NCBI GenBank assembly: GCA_030649165.1
Contig: JAUSGG010000096.1
Span: forward strand, 16,972-80,971
DNA from: Armatimonadota bacterium
Lineage (GTDB): Bacteria; Armatimonadota; UBA5829; JAUSEB01
Length of the DNA stretch: 64,000 nt
Direction: 5' to 3'
In this document: piece after piece, positions 1-7,800 of the stretch
Position numbering within the stretch: the stretch's first letter is position 1
How the letters are laid out: every line of letters begins with the position of its first letter
Program-made: the position numbers and the translations under genes
Notes under the pieces: model-generated
Told to the model about the DNA's origin: nothing
Databases searched by the model: none
The model's input: only the letters and a program-made list of their open reading frames with translations

Positions 1-408
1 CTGTTCATCATGAATGATCGGGGGGAACCGGTTGAGTTCACACACGCCCGCGTCTCTTCTCCAAAACCCCTGCTGTGGAGGCCGAACGATCTCCGAATGC
101 GCTGCATCGAGTCGCTTTGCGCTTCCATGTTCGACGTTTGCCCCGTTGTCCCCGATCTGCTCCTCTGTCTGTCAGAAGAGGGCGACTTGCGTTCTCTTGC
201 CGAGAGCATTAGCTTGAGAGTTCCGGTTGGCCGGATCACTCACGATGGCTCCGGTGGCGACGTCTCCACCCGGTGGAGCATGGATTTCGCTCCCCATTCG
301 CCTCCCGCCCGGATACACAAGCGTCTTTGCGAGCGCGGGCTGCTCGTGGAGCCGTTCGAGCGAGCCGAAGCCGGCCTGCGCGAGGTCTACTCGGAGTTGC
401 TGCGTTAA
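1..408 (+). CDS. 3' part of an unknown gene coupled to the SNF2 helicase
   Basis: An open frame runs in from the left edge, with an in-frame ATG at 10, and stops at TAA 406-408. The stop overlaps the ATG of the helicase by one base (TAATG), a classic sign of translational coupling. The C-terminal half (DVCPVVPDLLLCLSEEG to REVYSELLR) looks like folded protein, but I do not recognise a family. The N-terminal part is more basic and may be read from a start outside the window. By position it should act with the helicase. Whether residue 1 is the ATG at 10 or lies upstream cannot be decided here. Confidence 0.5.
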   Translation: MFIMNDRGEPVEFTHARVSSPKPLLWRPNDLRMRCIESLCASMFDVCPVVPDLLLCLSEEGDLRSLAESISLRVPVGRITHDGSGGDVSTRWSMDFAPHSPPARIHKRLCERGLLVEPFERAEAGLREVYSELLR

Positions 409-2528
409 TGGCTCGATTCAAGCGCCGGAAGAATGTAGGAGGAGATTCCGGTCGCCGATTCCTTGCACGGAGTGTCGGGGTTCGGAAACCCCTCCTACGT
501 AAGCTCAGACTCCATCCTCCCCTCAATCCCGCCCCAGCAAGCGGAGATTTGCGTCTGACTCCTGTAACCGGGACGCTCGACCTCACCCCGCGCAAGCCGG
601 TTGTTGTTCACTCGGGAACGGTCTCCATGAGGGAATACGCGCTCGATGGTCGGGATTGGGAGCCGGCGCCTCCCGCGTGGCGGCCGCCGGCCGACGCATC
701 AGGCTTCGGCCACTCCAACGAGGGCGGTACGGTCGCGCGGGGCTTGCCGCTTTCTCGGATTCTGGCGCTGCTGCTTCAACCTCCACTTTCGGTTTGGATG
801 TCCAGCGAAGGTCCGCTCTGCTGGCAACGTGAACTGCTCGGCTTTCAAAAGGTCGGCGTGGCGGCGCTGATCGAACACACGTCCATGCTCCTGGCGGACG
901 ACATGGGCCTTGGTAAGACGATTCAAGCCGTTGCGGCCATGCGACTGCTGGTACGCCGCGCGGAAGCGGAACGGATACTTGTGGTGGCGCCGGCGGCGGT
1001 TACCAGAAACTGGCGCGAGGAACTGAGGACGTGGGCTCCCGAATTACGGACCATCGAGGTGACGGGAACGGCGGCTCAGCGCGTTTGGAAGTGGGACGCC
1101 AGAGTCCACGTCAAGATAGTCAGCTACGAAACCCTTAGGTCGGACTCACAGCGCGCGATAAAGAGGCACGGGGAGTGGGATATTGTTTGTCTGGACGAAG
1201 CCCAGCGCATAAAGAACAGCGAATCCGCGATCAGCGGCGTAGTCAAAAGCATCAAGTGTCGACGCCGCTGGGCGCTCACGGGGACGCCGCTGGAGAACAG
1301 CCTGGATGATGTTCGCTCTATCCTCTCGTTCCTGCAGCCGGGGGAAATGGAAGCAAGGAGAGGCGGCGACCTCGACGTAAATGCTCTCGGATCGGCGCTG
1401 CGCCGGGTCCAACTGCGCCGCAAGAAGTCGGAAGCGCTGCCGGACTTGCCGCCGAAAACTATCAAGGAAGTATTCGTGCCGTTGACCGGGCGGCAGCGCG
1501 ATGAGTATGATGCGTTGATCGGAAAAGGCGTGGAAGAGCTTCGCGGGAAGGGCTCGGACGCTACCGTGACGGATGTGCTCGCCCTGATCACGCGGCTGAA
1601 GCAGGTCTGCAATTTTTCCCTGGCGAGTGGTCGATCTTCCAAGCTGGATGACATGGCCCCCAGGCTTGCCGTGCTCCGGGATGAAGGACACAAGGCCCTC
1701 ATATTTTCCCAGTTCACGAATGAATCCTACGGCGTGCGGCGCATTGCCAGGGCTTTGGAGGAGTTCCGCCCAGTCATCTATACTGGCGACATGACCGCCG
1801 AACAGCGCAGACAAGCGCTGGATGCGTTCCGATCCGACCCGGAGGCCGCGGCGCTCATCCTTTCGCTCAAGGCGGGCGGTGTGGGGCTCAACCTTCAAGC
1901 CGCGTCGTACGTCTTTCATTTCGACCGATGGTGGAATCCGGCGAGTGAAGCCCAGGCCGAGGACAGATCTCACAGGATCGGGCAGACGAGGGGCGTAAGC
2001 GTCTACAAGTACATCTGCGAAGATACCATCGAAGAGCGTATTCACGAGATACTGCTCGCAAAACGCGCCCTGTTTGCCGAACACGTGGACGATGTCTGCC
2101 TTGACCTCGGACAACGCCTCAGCGATGATGATCTTTTCGGCTTGTTCGGCCTGCGGCCGCCGCCGTCACGGGCGGGACAATTACCTAAGCGCGAGGATGA
2201 CGCGCCGGCGGTCACGGACGTGGAAGCAATGGTGCGGATGAGGCTGGCCGAAGAAGGCTACAATGTGGAAGTTCGTGCCGAGGCCGCCGAAGACGTTATC
2301 GACCTGGTGGCGGTTAGAACGGACGAACTGGGAATGGAAACAGCCCTGATGGTTCGCTGCGTTGCGCGGTCAGGCCCGGCGGACGCTGGAGTCATCGAGG
2401 ATCTCAGCGACTTGCTGCCCGTCGAGCAGACCTCAGTCCGCGGGATGGTAGCATGTTCGGCGGGGTTCACCGACAGCGCGGCCCGACTCGCACGGAGACA
2501 TCACATCTCGTTGTGGACGCCAGAATGA
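408..2528 (+). CDS. SNF2-family helicase with degenerate Mrr-like C-terminal domain
   Basis: A 706-residue SWI2/SNF2 ATPase. I take the ATG at 408, which overlaps the upstream stop, over the longer frame from 273, whose start is antisense-like and Arg-rich. Visible motifs are motif I DDMGLGKT (about residue 164), motif II DEAQ (about 263), TGTPLEN (about 291) and the helicase C-lobe with EDRSHRIGQ (about 520). Residues about 602-706 look like an Mrr/restriction-endonuclease fold (EDVIDLVAVR, then SVRGMVACSAGFTDSAARLA and a terminal hydrophobic strand). The expected Q-x-K of Mrr nucleases reads R-C-V, so the nuclease is probably dead and may only bind DNA. The first 110 residues are basic and low-complexity. 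SNF2 proteins of this type occur in defence and DNA-repair loci; the substrate here is unknown. Confidence 0.88.
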   Translation: MARFKRRKNVGGDSGRRFLARSVGVRKPLLRKLRLHPPLNPAPASGDLRLTPVTGTLDLTPRKPVVVHSGTVSMREYALDGRDWEPAPPAWRPPADASGFGHSNEGGTVARGLPLSRILALLLQPPLSVWMSSEGPLCWQRELLGFQKVGVAALIEHTSMLLADDMGLGKTIQAVAAMRLLVRRAEAERILVVAPAAVTRNWREELRTWAPELRTIEVTGTAAQRVWKWDARVHVKIVSYETLRSDSQRAIKRHGEWDIVCLDEAQRIKNSESAISGVVKSIKCRRRWALTGTPLENSLDDVRSILSFLQPGEMEARRGGDLDVNALGSALRRVQLRRKKSEALPDLPPKTIKEVFVPLTGRQRDEYDALIGKGVEELRGKGSDATVTDVLALITRLKQVCNFSLASGRSSKLDDMAPRLAVLRDEGHKALIFSQFTNESYGVRRIARALEEFRPVIYTGDMTAEQRRQALDAFRSDPEAAALILSLKAGGVGLNLQAASYVFHFDRWWNPASEAQAEDRSHRIGQTRGVSVYKYICEDTIEERIHEILLAKRALFAEHVDDVCLDLGQRLSDDDLFGLFGLRPPPSRAGQLPKREDDAPAVTDVEAMVRMRLAEEGYNVEVRAEAAEDVIDLVAVRTDELGMETALMVRCVARSGPADAGVIEDLSDLLPVEQTSVRGMVACSAGFTDSAARLARRHHISLWTPE

Positions 2529-2571
2529 ACTCATCAAAGGTAGAGAGAATAGACAGGAGGTCTGTAGGGTC

Positions 2572-2784
2572 TTGAGCAAGGGCAAGAACGCAAGAGACGC
2601 GGCATGGATCGAAGCGAAGCAGAAATGCCGCTTGAACGACGAGACCATTCGTATGGCGAAGGAACTGGGGATGACGCCGAAGACACTGATCAAGAACATC
2701 CCCAGTAAGAGCGAGATGTGGAAGGCGTCGGTAAGTGATTGGGTACGTGATTTGCACGATAAGCGCTTCAACAGGTCTGGCTGA
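2572..2784 (+). CDS. Small conserved protein of unknown function downstream of SNF2
   Basis: 70 residues from a TTG start, with AGGAGG at about 2552-2557. The protein is charged and helical (SKGKNARDAAWIEAKQKC, then RLNDETIRMAKELGMTPKTL and a terminal WKASVSDWVRDLHDKRF). I recall similar short proteins described only as hypothetical, with the same arrangement of an AWxEAKxxCRL segment, a MAKxLGMxPxxL helix and a terminal WIRxLxxKRF. No catalytic motif is visible. It is 43 bp behind the helicase on the same strand and probably part of the same transcript. The helix pattern would suit nucleic-acid or protein binding, but that is a guess. Confidence 0.7.
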   Translation: MSKGKNARDAAWIEAKQKCRLNDETIRMAKELGMTPKTLIKNIPSKSEMWKASVSDWVRDLHDKRFNRSG

Positions 2785-2799
2785 GGAATTGGGTTCTAT

Positions 2800-3117
2800 G
2801 CTTCGGGACACGCCCTGGGAGTGTTCAAAAAGTCCGAGATCCGCCGCTAACCTCATTTCGAGCAACCGACCCCGCAGGCGTGGTTATTTCGGAAAGAAAT
2901 CACCCCGTTGTTTCGGGATTTGAGGGTTGGGCGGCATACGTATGCTATAGCGGACTACTTCGGGTCCCAACCCGGAAATCCCGAAACCGGACGCTTTCTT
3001 AGGAGCGAAGCGAGAAATCTGCTTTTGAGCACGATCTTGCATTCGGAAAAAGCGGATTCCTCGTCGTTCCTCCTCGGAATGACGGTTTTTGAACACTCCC
3101 GCCTTTCGTCCCGAAGC
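2800..3117. mobile_element. MITE-like element with 32-bp imperfect terminal inverted repeats
   Basis: The left end (2800-2831) and the reverse complement of the right end (3086-3117) match at 25 of 32 positions: a shared GCTTCGGGAC, seven unmatched bases, then a shared GGGAGTGTTCAAAAA. The 318-bp interval has no convincing gene and contains one GTTTCGGGATTT hairpin (2910-2987) and one copy of the AATGACG/AATCTGCTTTT repeat. That is the structure of a non-autonomous transposable element. No target-site duplication was confirmed and no matching transposase is in the window. Confidence 0.6.
2910..2987. repeat. GTTTCGGGATTT hairpin repeat, copy 1
   Basis: A 12-bp outer stem (GTTTCGGGATTT with AAATCCCGAAAC) and an 8-bp inner stem (GGGTTGGG with CCCAACCC) enclose a loop of about 34 bases. 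Near-identical copies occur at 25865-25942, 25992-26068 and 26110-26187, and a short-loop relative at 7735-7779. It is a REP-like palindromic unit. Confidence 0.85.
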
Positions 3118-3339
3118 AAAACCGCCTTTGGCCTTGAGAGAAAACCGCCATCACTTTTTGCGGAGGCAACGCTCGGGCCACCAAACAACTGAATACAACG
3201 ATTCTATCTACCAAGAGCGCCGGTGATGTACGATCCGGCGCTTTCGGCGTCTTGCGCGTGTAATCCGTGCTCAGAAACGATGTGCGAGCCGGTTCCTCCC
3301 CCTCCATCCTTTGGACTGGCTTCCCGGCCAAAATCACAC

Positions 3340-3595
3340 ATCGAGGGCCGAGCCAATCGTCGTGAGGGCGGGACTCCGCGCAGAAACCGCCGTTGTGCAC
3401 TTCGGCCATCTTGTCGATATACAGGTTCAGCCGGTCCTTCGACTCAGTCCCGTGCAGCCAGAACAGCGGCTGGACGAAGCGTCGGGCCTCCATCGGCATG
3501 GTTTGGAATTGTTTTTCCAGGATTTGCATGCTTGGTTCCGACGCCTGAGCGGCGGCGGCGATTAACAAGAGGATTAGAGTGATGATGCGTTTCAT
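3340..3595 (-). pseudogene. Truncated exported glycoside hydrolase-like gene (N-terminal fragment)
   Basis: Reading down from ATG 3595 (AAGGA upstream) gives a signal peptide (MKRIITLILLLIAAAAQASE), then PLFWLHGTESKDRL and GGFCAESRPHDDWLGPR. I recognise this as the start of a large family of exported glycoside hydrolase-like proteins whose typical continuation is a WWRDL-LxEAKRLGMK-IFDE region. After about residue 85 the frame runs to 2999 through sequence with no such continuation and into the repeat-rich block, so the catalytic domain is lost. It is a decayed gene, and its edge lies close to the MITE-like element. Confidence 0.6.
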
Positions 3596-3637
3596 GGTTT
3601 TTCCTTACTCGGAGGCTGAAAGTCCCCGAAGCGCCTA

Positions 3638-4636
3638 TTAGTAGTAAGCTATCGCGCGGTAACATACCTCATACGGCGCCATTTCCGGCTTGCCGTTCTT
3701 TGTCACCTGCCTGAATACCATTCGCTTAGTCCAATTGCCTTTGGAGTCGAAAGTGTACTCGGAGCTTTCCTTCAACTTGATGCTTCCGTTTGCGTTCCAT
3801 TCCGTGTGAACGAGGACGTTGCCTTTGGCGTCGAGGGACCAGGCTCTCTTGGACATGAGTCTGCCGTCCGGCTTGCTCCAAACGTCCTCGGTAGCATTCC
3901 AGTGGGCGTCGAAACGGCAAACGTGTTTGTTCTGCAATCTGCCGTTCCCGTCGCTGAACACAGCTTCAAAGCCATTGCCCTTGGCGAGAGGAATAGACAC
4001 AGACACAGACTCCAGCTTTCCGTTCGGCCCATATTGGCTCGATTGTTCAGTGCCGCCCGTCTCATATTTCATCGTGCGCTTCCAGGATACCGACCCATCC
4101 GGCCGATAGGACCTCTCTTCAGTCTCTCGCCCGTCGGCGTCGTATTGGCGCACGAATTTACCCTGCAGCGAACCGTCCGGCCCGTAACAATCAGTTTCCG
4201 GCAGCTTGTCCCGACCGTCGAACGTGAATACGATCTTTTCGTTCAGCTTGCCGTCGCGACCATAGCAGAGCTGCTCGCCATTCCTTCCATCCACACTCCA
4301 TCGGTTCACGACCCTTGAACTGCGGCCCTCCGGATCTTGTAAAGGCGAATTGCGCACGATGATCTCCGATAGTCTGCCGTCCCGGCGGTAGCGCCTGCTA
4401 AACACCTGTTTCCAGCCGGCTTCTACCGGCCCCCGCTCTCCTGCGCGAAGGGCAACCGTTCTGCATCGTTGTTCTCGGACCGGACCGACAAGACCGTACC
4501 TCTCCCTGTCGGACGCACCGGAACGATTCAGCTTCTGGGATATCGTCAGAGGAGGGCTCGCTTTCTTAGCAGCCTTGTGCCCACAGCCCGCGAGCAAAAA
4601 GGCCATTATGCATATCCAGACGCAGACCCTGTTCAT
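3638..4636 (-). CDS. Lipoprotein with YwqK/YD-type repeats
   Basis: 332 residues from ATG 4636, placed 7 bp after AGGAG; the longer frame from 4837 has no such support. The first 20 residues (MNRVCVWICIMAFLLAGCG) are a lipoprotein signal with lipobox LAGC. The rest holds several repeats of the form CYGxDGKL-Kxx-xxDGR-K, for example CYGPDGSLQGKFVRQYDADG, like the YwqK/MORN-variant antitoxin repeats and short YD repeats. These form extended beta-sheet surfaces and usually bind another protein. It is therefore a membrane-anchored periplasmic or surface repeat protein of unknown role. No toxin partner is adjacent. Confidence 0.75.
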   Translation of the reverse strand: MNRVCVWICIMAFLLAGCGHKAAKKASPPLTISQKLNRSGASDRERYGLVGPVREQRCRTVALRAGERGPVEAGWKQVFSRRYRRDGRLSEIIVRNSPLQDPEGRSSRVVNRWSVDGRNGEQLCYGRDGKLNEKIVFTFDGRDKLPETDCYGPDGSLQGKFVRQYDADGRETEERSYRPDGSVSWKRTMKYETGGTEQSSQYGPNGKLESVSVSIPLAKGNGFEAVFSDGNGRLQNKHVCRFDAHWNATEDVWSKPDGRLMSKRAWSLDAKGNVLVHTEWNANGSIKLKESSEYTFDSKGNWTKRMVFRQVTKNGKPEMAPYEVCYRAIAYY

Positions 4637-4703
4637 GTCGTTTCTCCTGAGGAGATTGGCCACGGGAATGTTCGGCGCGAACACGAACTCCTCCTTGTGG
4701 TAT

Positions 4704-4727
4704 GTTTCGGGAACAAGTTCCCGAAAC
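4704..4727. repeat. Perfect GTTTCGGGAAC palindrome between genes
   Basis: GTTTCGGGAAC, two bases, GTTCCCGAAAC: an 11-bp perfect stem in the gap between the MDR gene end (4758) and the lipoprotein start (4636). There is no T-run on either side, so it is not a standard intrinsic terminator. It shares the GTTTCGGG end with the larger hairpin family. Confidence 0.6.
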
Positions 4728-4757
4728 ACCGATATCAGTGCGTAGGCCTCATACCAT

Positions 4758-5708
4758 TCACGCCCAGTCGAACACAACTCCGAAGAGTTCCGTTGGGTTG
4801 TCGCGCATGATGCCGTATATCCTCGGCGCCTCGTCAATCGACACCAAGTGCGAGATGATTGCCCCAGGCTTGATCGTGCCGATCTGGATCCCGTAGATGA
4901 TCACGCGCAGGTCATCGAGCCCGAAGTGACACGACACTTCGATCCTCCCGTCGGTCTGATGGAGCATGCTCCACGGGAACCTCGCCTCCGTGCGAACCGC
5001 CATTGGGCAAATGACGCCGTTGTAGGCCAGAAGCCCCTTCTCGAAGATGTCGAAGAACAGGTTCTCGTAGCCCGAGCCGTCTATGATGTAGTTGAACTTC
5101 CCCAACGCCTTTAGCTTATCCCAGTAATCGGGATCGGCGGCGTTTATCACGTGATCGCAGCCCTGCTCCAGCGCGATCCTCAGGCGTTGGTCGTTGAAGT
5201 CCGTCACGGTGACCTCCGCCCCATGCGCCTTGGCCGAGATCGCGGAGAAGTAACCGATCGGGCCGATTCCCGTTACCAGAACCTTGTCCGCGGGTTTGAT
5301 GCCGAAGCGGCGGACACCCTTCATCGCAACGCCCGCAGTTCCGAGCAGGGCGTATTTCTTGTAGTCGTCGTCCAACGGCAACTTGAAAAGTAGATTGCCT
5401 CCGGCGAGGTCGATGATATTCCAGCCGCGGTGGCCAACGTATTCACCATAAAAAGTCCAGTCGCCCGGCGCGAAGTCCTTAACTTCCGATCCAACTGCCG
5501 TGACCGGCCCAACATGCTGATAGCCGTGCCTGCTGGGGAACTTCCCCCAGAAGTGCTCGGCCATCAAGGCATGACGCTCGGTGCCGTTCGTGATGCCGGA
5601 GTAGCGAGTCTCAATCAGCGCCTCGGTCGGCTTGAGATCCCTGGGCTGCCCTTCATCGATAAATGCCAACTTGCCCCGCTCGGGATACTCCAGCGCTATT
5701 GTACGCAT
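4758..5708 (-). CDS. BchC-like medium-chain dehydrogenase without catalytic zinc ligands
   Basis: 316 residues from ATG 5708; the longer frame reads back into the cupin gene and is rejected. The MDR fold is clear: a GroES-like half (GYQHVGPVTAVGSEVKDFAP) and a Rossmann half with VLVTGIGPIGYFSAISAKA at about 150-170 and TDFNDQR for the adenosine ribose. The region that normally carries the zinc cysteine reads YSGITNGTERHAL and the structural-zinc cysteines are absent, as in BchC-type dehydrogenases, so hydride transfer without zinc is expected. The start is 1 bp past the cupin stop, so the two are translated together. The context suggests sugar or polyol oxidation; the substrate is unknown. 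Confidence 0.8.
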   Translation of the reverse strand: MRTIALEYPERGKLAFIDEGQPRDLKPTEALIETRYSGITNGTERHALMAEHFWGKFPSRHGYQHVGPVTAVGSEVKDFAPGDWTFYGEYVGHRGWNIIDLAGGNLLFKLPLDDDYKKYALLGTAGVAMKGVRRFGIKPADKVLVTGIGPIGYFSAISAKAHGAEVTVTDFNDQRLRIALEQGCDHVINAADPDYWDKLKALGKFNYIIDGSGYENLFFDIFEKGLLAYNGVICPMAVRTEARFPWSMLHQTDGRIEVSCHFGLDDLRVIIYGIQIGTIKPGAIISHLVSIDEAPRIYGIMRDNPTELFGVVFDWA

Positions 5709-5709
5709 C

Positions 5710-6072
5710 CTACTTCTTACCTCCACGATACTCCTCGATGGGAACCTTCGCCACGCACATGACAGGCATATACTGCTCCTTCTCCAGGTAGTAGTGGCCG
5801 GGTTTGTGAGAACCCAAAGGGATCGTGCCGTTGAACGGGAAAATAAGCAGTTCGTCAGTCGTCGGCATGACGCCATGCTCGACTCCGGCTTCAACCATCC
5901 AGATGTCACCGTCTTCGATCTCGAACTCGGTCGTCATCCCGTCCCTGTCGATCATGGTGGCGATGCCTTTTCCGCCCATCATGATCCACGTCTCGTCGTG
6001 ATCGTGGAAGTGCATCTCCACGGGGGACGTGGGGGTGAAACGCAGCGGCTGCGGTTTCCTGAAGAAAGCCAT
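5710..6072 (-). CDS. Single-domain cupin
   Basis: 120 residues from ATG 6072 with AGGAG upstream. Cupin motif 1 appears as MHFHDHDETWIMMGGKG (metal ligands H, H and E) and motif 2 as EAGVEHGVMP, so a metal site is probably intact. A small cupin next to an MDR dehydrogenase may be an isomerase or lyase acting on the same sugar derivative, or a sensor; both are inferences. The MDR gene follows after one base. Confidence 0.8.
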   Translation of the reverse strand: MAFFRKPQPLRFTPTSPVEMHFHDHDETWIMMGGKGIATMIDRDGMTTEFEIEDGDIWMVEAGVEHGVMPTTDELLIFPFNGTIPLGSHKPGHYYLEKEQYMPVMCVAKVPIEEYRGGKK

Positions 6073-6082
6073 TGGTAATCTC

Positions 6083-6151
6083 CTAATCCTGTGATCTCAG
6101 AAACGCGACGCCAGCGATCAATAGCAGACCGAGAACTATGATGCGTTTCAT
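6083..6151 (-). pseudogene. Orphan 22-residue signal-peptide remnant
   Basis: ATG 6151 opens MKRIIVLGLLLIAGVAFLRSQD and stops at once. The start context and first residues match those of the truncated hydrolase at 3595 (MKRIITLILLLIAAAAQA), so this looks like the 5' scrap of another exported protein. It sits just upstream of the cupin gene on the same strand and could at most act as a leader peptide. Confidence 0.4.
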
Positions 6152-6201
6152 GGTTATCCTCTTACTTCCACGAAAGCCTGTATCCTGCTGGAACCGACTC
6201 C

Positions 6202-6230
6202 CTGGGTGGCGAAATCCATTCGCCACCCAG
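6202..6230. repeat. CTGGGTGGCGAA hairpin, copy 1
   Basis: A perfect 12-bp stem (CTGGGTGGCGAA / TTCGCCACCCAG) with a 5-base loop. A longer 16-bp version is at 9645-9681 and a decayed one at 7958-7985. Confidence 0.8.
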
Positions 6231-6264
6231 AGAGGTGCGACTACTCGTAAGGCAACGAGGTTTA

Positions 6265-6293
6265 TTGACATTGGGAGCACCTGGGGGTAAGAT
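6265..6293 (+). promoter_or_regulatory. Sigma-70-like promoter of the 6395-7691 operon
   Basis: TTGACA at 6265-6270, exactly 17 bp, then TAAGAT at 6288-6293. Transcription would begin near 6300 and leave a leader of about 95 nt before the ATG at 6395. Confidence 0.65.
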
Positions 6294-6394
6294 GGCCTAG
6301 TTCAGATGGGATCAACAGCCGCAGCCGACGATAACGCACCGCGCATGATGCTCGTCGCGCATCTTGGCAATCGTTAGGTATCGCGAGGTTGTGT

Positions 6395-6646
6395 ATGGTT
6401 TATGTGAAGTTCTTGGCGGCGATAGGCTTGATAGGTTCAATTGGCTGGGCCATCGCAGCCCCAGGCTTCGAGTCCGCCCTGGCGGTCATAGGCTCGATCA
6501 CGGCACTGATCTCAGCGTGTCTCGCTGGAAAACGAAAGGCACAGCGTGCGCAACAGCATCAGTCTGTCTCAGAGTCCTCGATAGGCGTGCAGGCCGGTGG
6601 AGATGTGAATATCGGAAGCATTGGCGGCGACAAGCATGCTGAATAA
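6395..6646 (+). CDS. Small two-TM protein with C-terminal RHIM/amyloid-like motif
   Basis: 83 residues. ATG 6395 is chosen because GAGG (6385-6388) lies 6 bp upstream; the TTG at 6389 touches it. Residues about 4-22 and 27-45 are hydrophobic segments separated by a short loop, followed by a basic stop (GKRKAQRAQ) and a Ser-rich linker. The tail holds SSIGVQAGGDVNIG (61-74). The partner encoded next carries a matching motif at its N terminus. The VQAGGDVN core resembles RHIM and bacterial amyloid signalling (BASS) motifs, which pair a receptor's N terminus with an effector's C terminus. A small membrane protein would suit a pore-forming or depolarising effector. This role is inferred from layout; no family name is known to me. 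Confidence 0.7.
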   Translation: MVYVKFLAAIGLIGSIGWAIAAPGFESALAVIGSITALISACLAGKRKAQRAQQHQSVSESSIGVQAGGDVNIGSIGGDKHAE

Positions 6647-7691
6647 AGACCAACAACAAGATGTCGCTGAGAATAGCACTGCTATCCAAGCAGGAGGGAA
6701 TGTCACTATCACAAAGGCGGGCCTTACTTACGCAGAGGTCCGAGCTGTTGCGCTGGACGTGGCTAAAGCGACCTTGTACGAGCTTGCGGAAGTTGCCAAA
6801 GAGACAGCGAGAGCTAGAGTTGAGGAGATCACCGAAGGATTCCTGTCGAGACTTCAGAAGGAACACCCCGCCGGCCTTGAGAAAGCACACGACCCCGACT
6901 TCCAGTACGCGCTCTTTACAGTTCAGAGAGAATACGCCAGGAGTGGAGACAAGGACCTTGGCGATCTTCTGGTCGATCTTTTGGTCGACAGAAGCAAGCA
7001 AGAGCAGCGCGATATTCTACAGATTGTCTTGAACGAGTCCCTCAACACTGCACCTAAGCTAACTGAGAGTCAGCTGGCCGCCTTGGCTGTGATCTTTCTG
7101 TTCAAGTACACGCAGAATTTCGGTGTTGGCAATCATCACATGTTTGGCGAATACCTTGACAGGTATGTCTCTCCGTTTGCTTCAAAAGCCGTAAAGAACC
7201 TAGCCTGCTATCAGCATCTTCAGTTCTCTGGTTGCGGAGCGATTGAGCTTGCATCAAATAGCCTTGAGTCCATGCTGGGCAAGGCATACCAAGGGCAGTT
7301 CCTGAAGGGATTTGAGGAGAAGGAAGTTGCGGATAGGGCCGTGTCTATCGGGCTCGATCGGAGACTCTTTATGCCGTGCCTTAACGACCCGTCCAAAGTG
7401 CAAGTCGGTGTAAATAGCAAAGAGTTGCTAGACAAGGCTTTTGAGGAATATGCAATTCCGCCCGAGGATCGAGACAAGATAACTGAACTGTTTGACCTGG
7501 GAAAAATGAATGGCACGGAAATCAAAGACAAATGCATTGAGATCAGACCCTACATGTCCGGACTGTTTGAGACATGGTCGGAGTCTGCGATGAAACAGTT
7601 CAGCCTCACGAGTGTAGGAATCGCGATTGGTCATGCGAATATCAAGCGGTTGGCTGGCGAGTTCTCGGATCTATCCATCTGGATAAACTGA
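6636..7691 (+). CDS. LPO_1073/Vpar_1526-family protein with N-terminal QAGG motif
   Basis: 351 residues from ATG 6636, which overlaps the small membrane gene by 11 bp. I recognise the LPO_1073/Vpar_1526 family by the N-terminal tract, the YAEVRAVALDVAKA helix, EEITEGFLSRLQKEHP, DPDFQYALFTVQREYARSG and DLLVDLLVDRSKQEQRDILQ. The family has no established function that I know of. Residues 13-26 (NSTAIQAGGNVTIT) align with the tail motif of the upstream protein. The rest is largely alpha-helical and has no nucleotide-binding signature. The visibly lower G+C, private promoter and tight coupling suggest a transferable two-gene unit, probably an abortive-infection-type defence module in which this protein senses or transduces. 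Confidence 0.75.
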   Translation: MLNKDQQQDVAENSTAIQAGGNVTITKAGLTYAEVRAVALDVAKATLYELAEVAKETARARVEEITEGFLSRLQKEHPAGLEKAHDPDFQYALFTVQREYARSGDKDLGDLLVDLLVDRSKQEQRDILQIVLNESLNTAPKLTESQLAALAVIFLFKYTQNFGVGNHHMFGEYLDRYVSPFASKAVKNLACYQHLQFSGCGAIELASNSLESMLGKAYQGQFLKGFEEKEVADRAVSIGLDRRLFMPCLNDPSKVQVGVNSKELLDKAFEEYAIPPEDRDKITELFDLGKMNGTEIKDKCIEIRPYMSGLFETWSESAMKQFSLTSVGIAIGHANIKRLAGEFSDLSIWIN

Positions 7692-7734
7692 AGCATAACG
7701 CCACCTGACGCTGACCCCCGATACCGTCCCTCAC

Positions 7735-7779
7735 GTTTCGGGATTTTCATTCGGCTATGCTCCATTCAAATCCCGAAAC
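7735..7779. repeat. Short GTTTCGGGATTT hairpin after the two-gene module
   Basis: GTTTCGGGATTT and AAATCCCGAAAC (12-bp perfect stem) around a 21-base loop. The outer stem is identical to the larger hairpin family, but the inner part is unrelated. It lies 44 bp beyond the stop at 7691 and may serve as an mRNA end. Confidence 0.7.
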
Positions 7780-7800
7780 AACATCCTATGCTCACATATT

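Noticed and set aside
2999..3340. C-terminal continuation of the truncated hydrolase frame
   Set aside because: The frame is open but runs through repeat DNA and shows none of the family's expected blocks.
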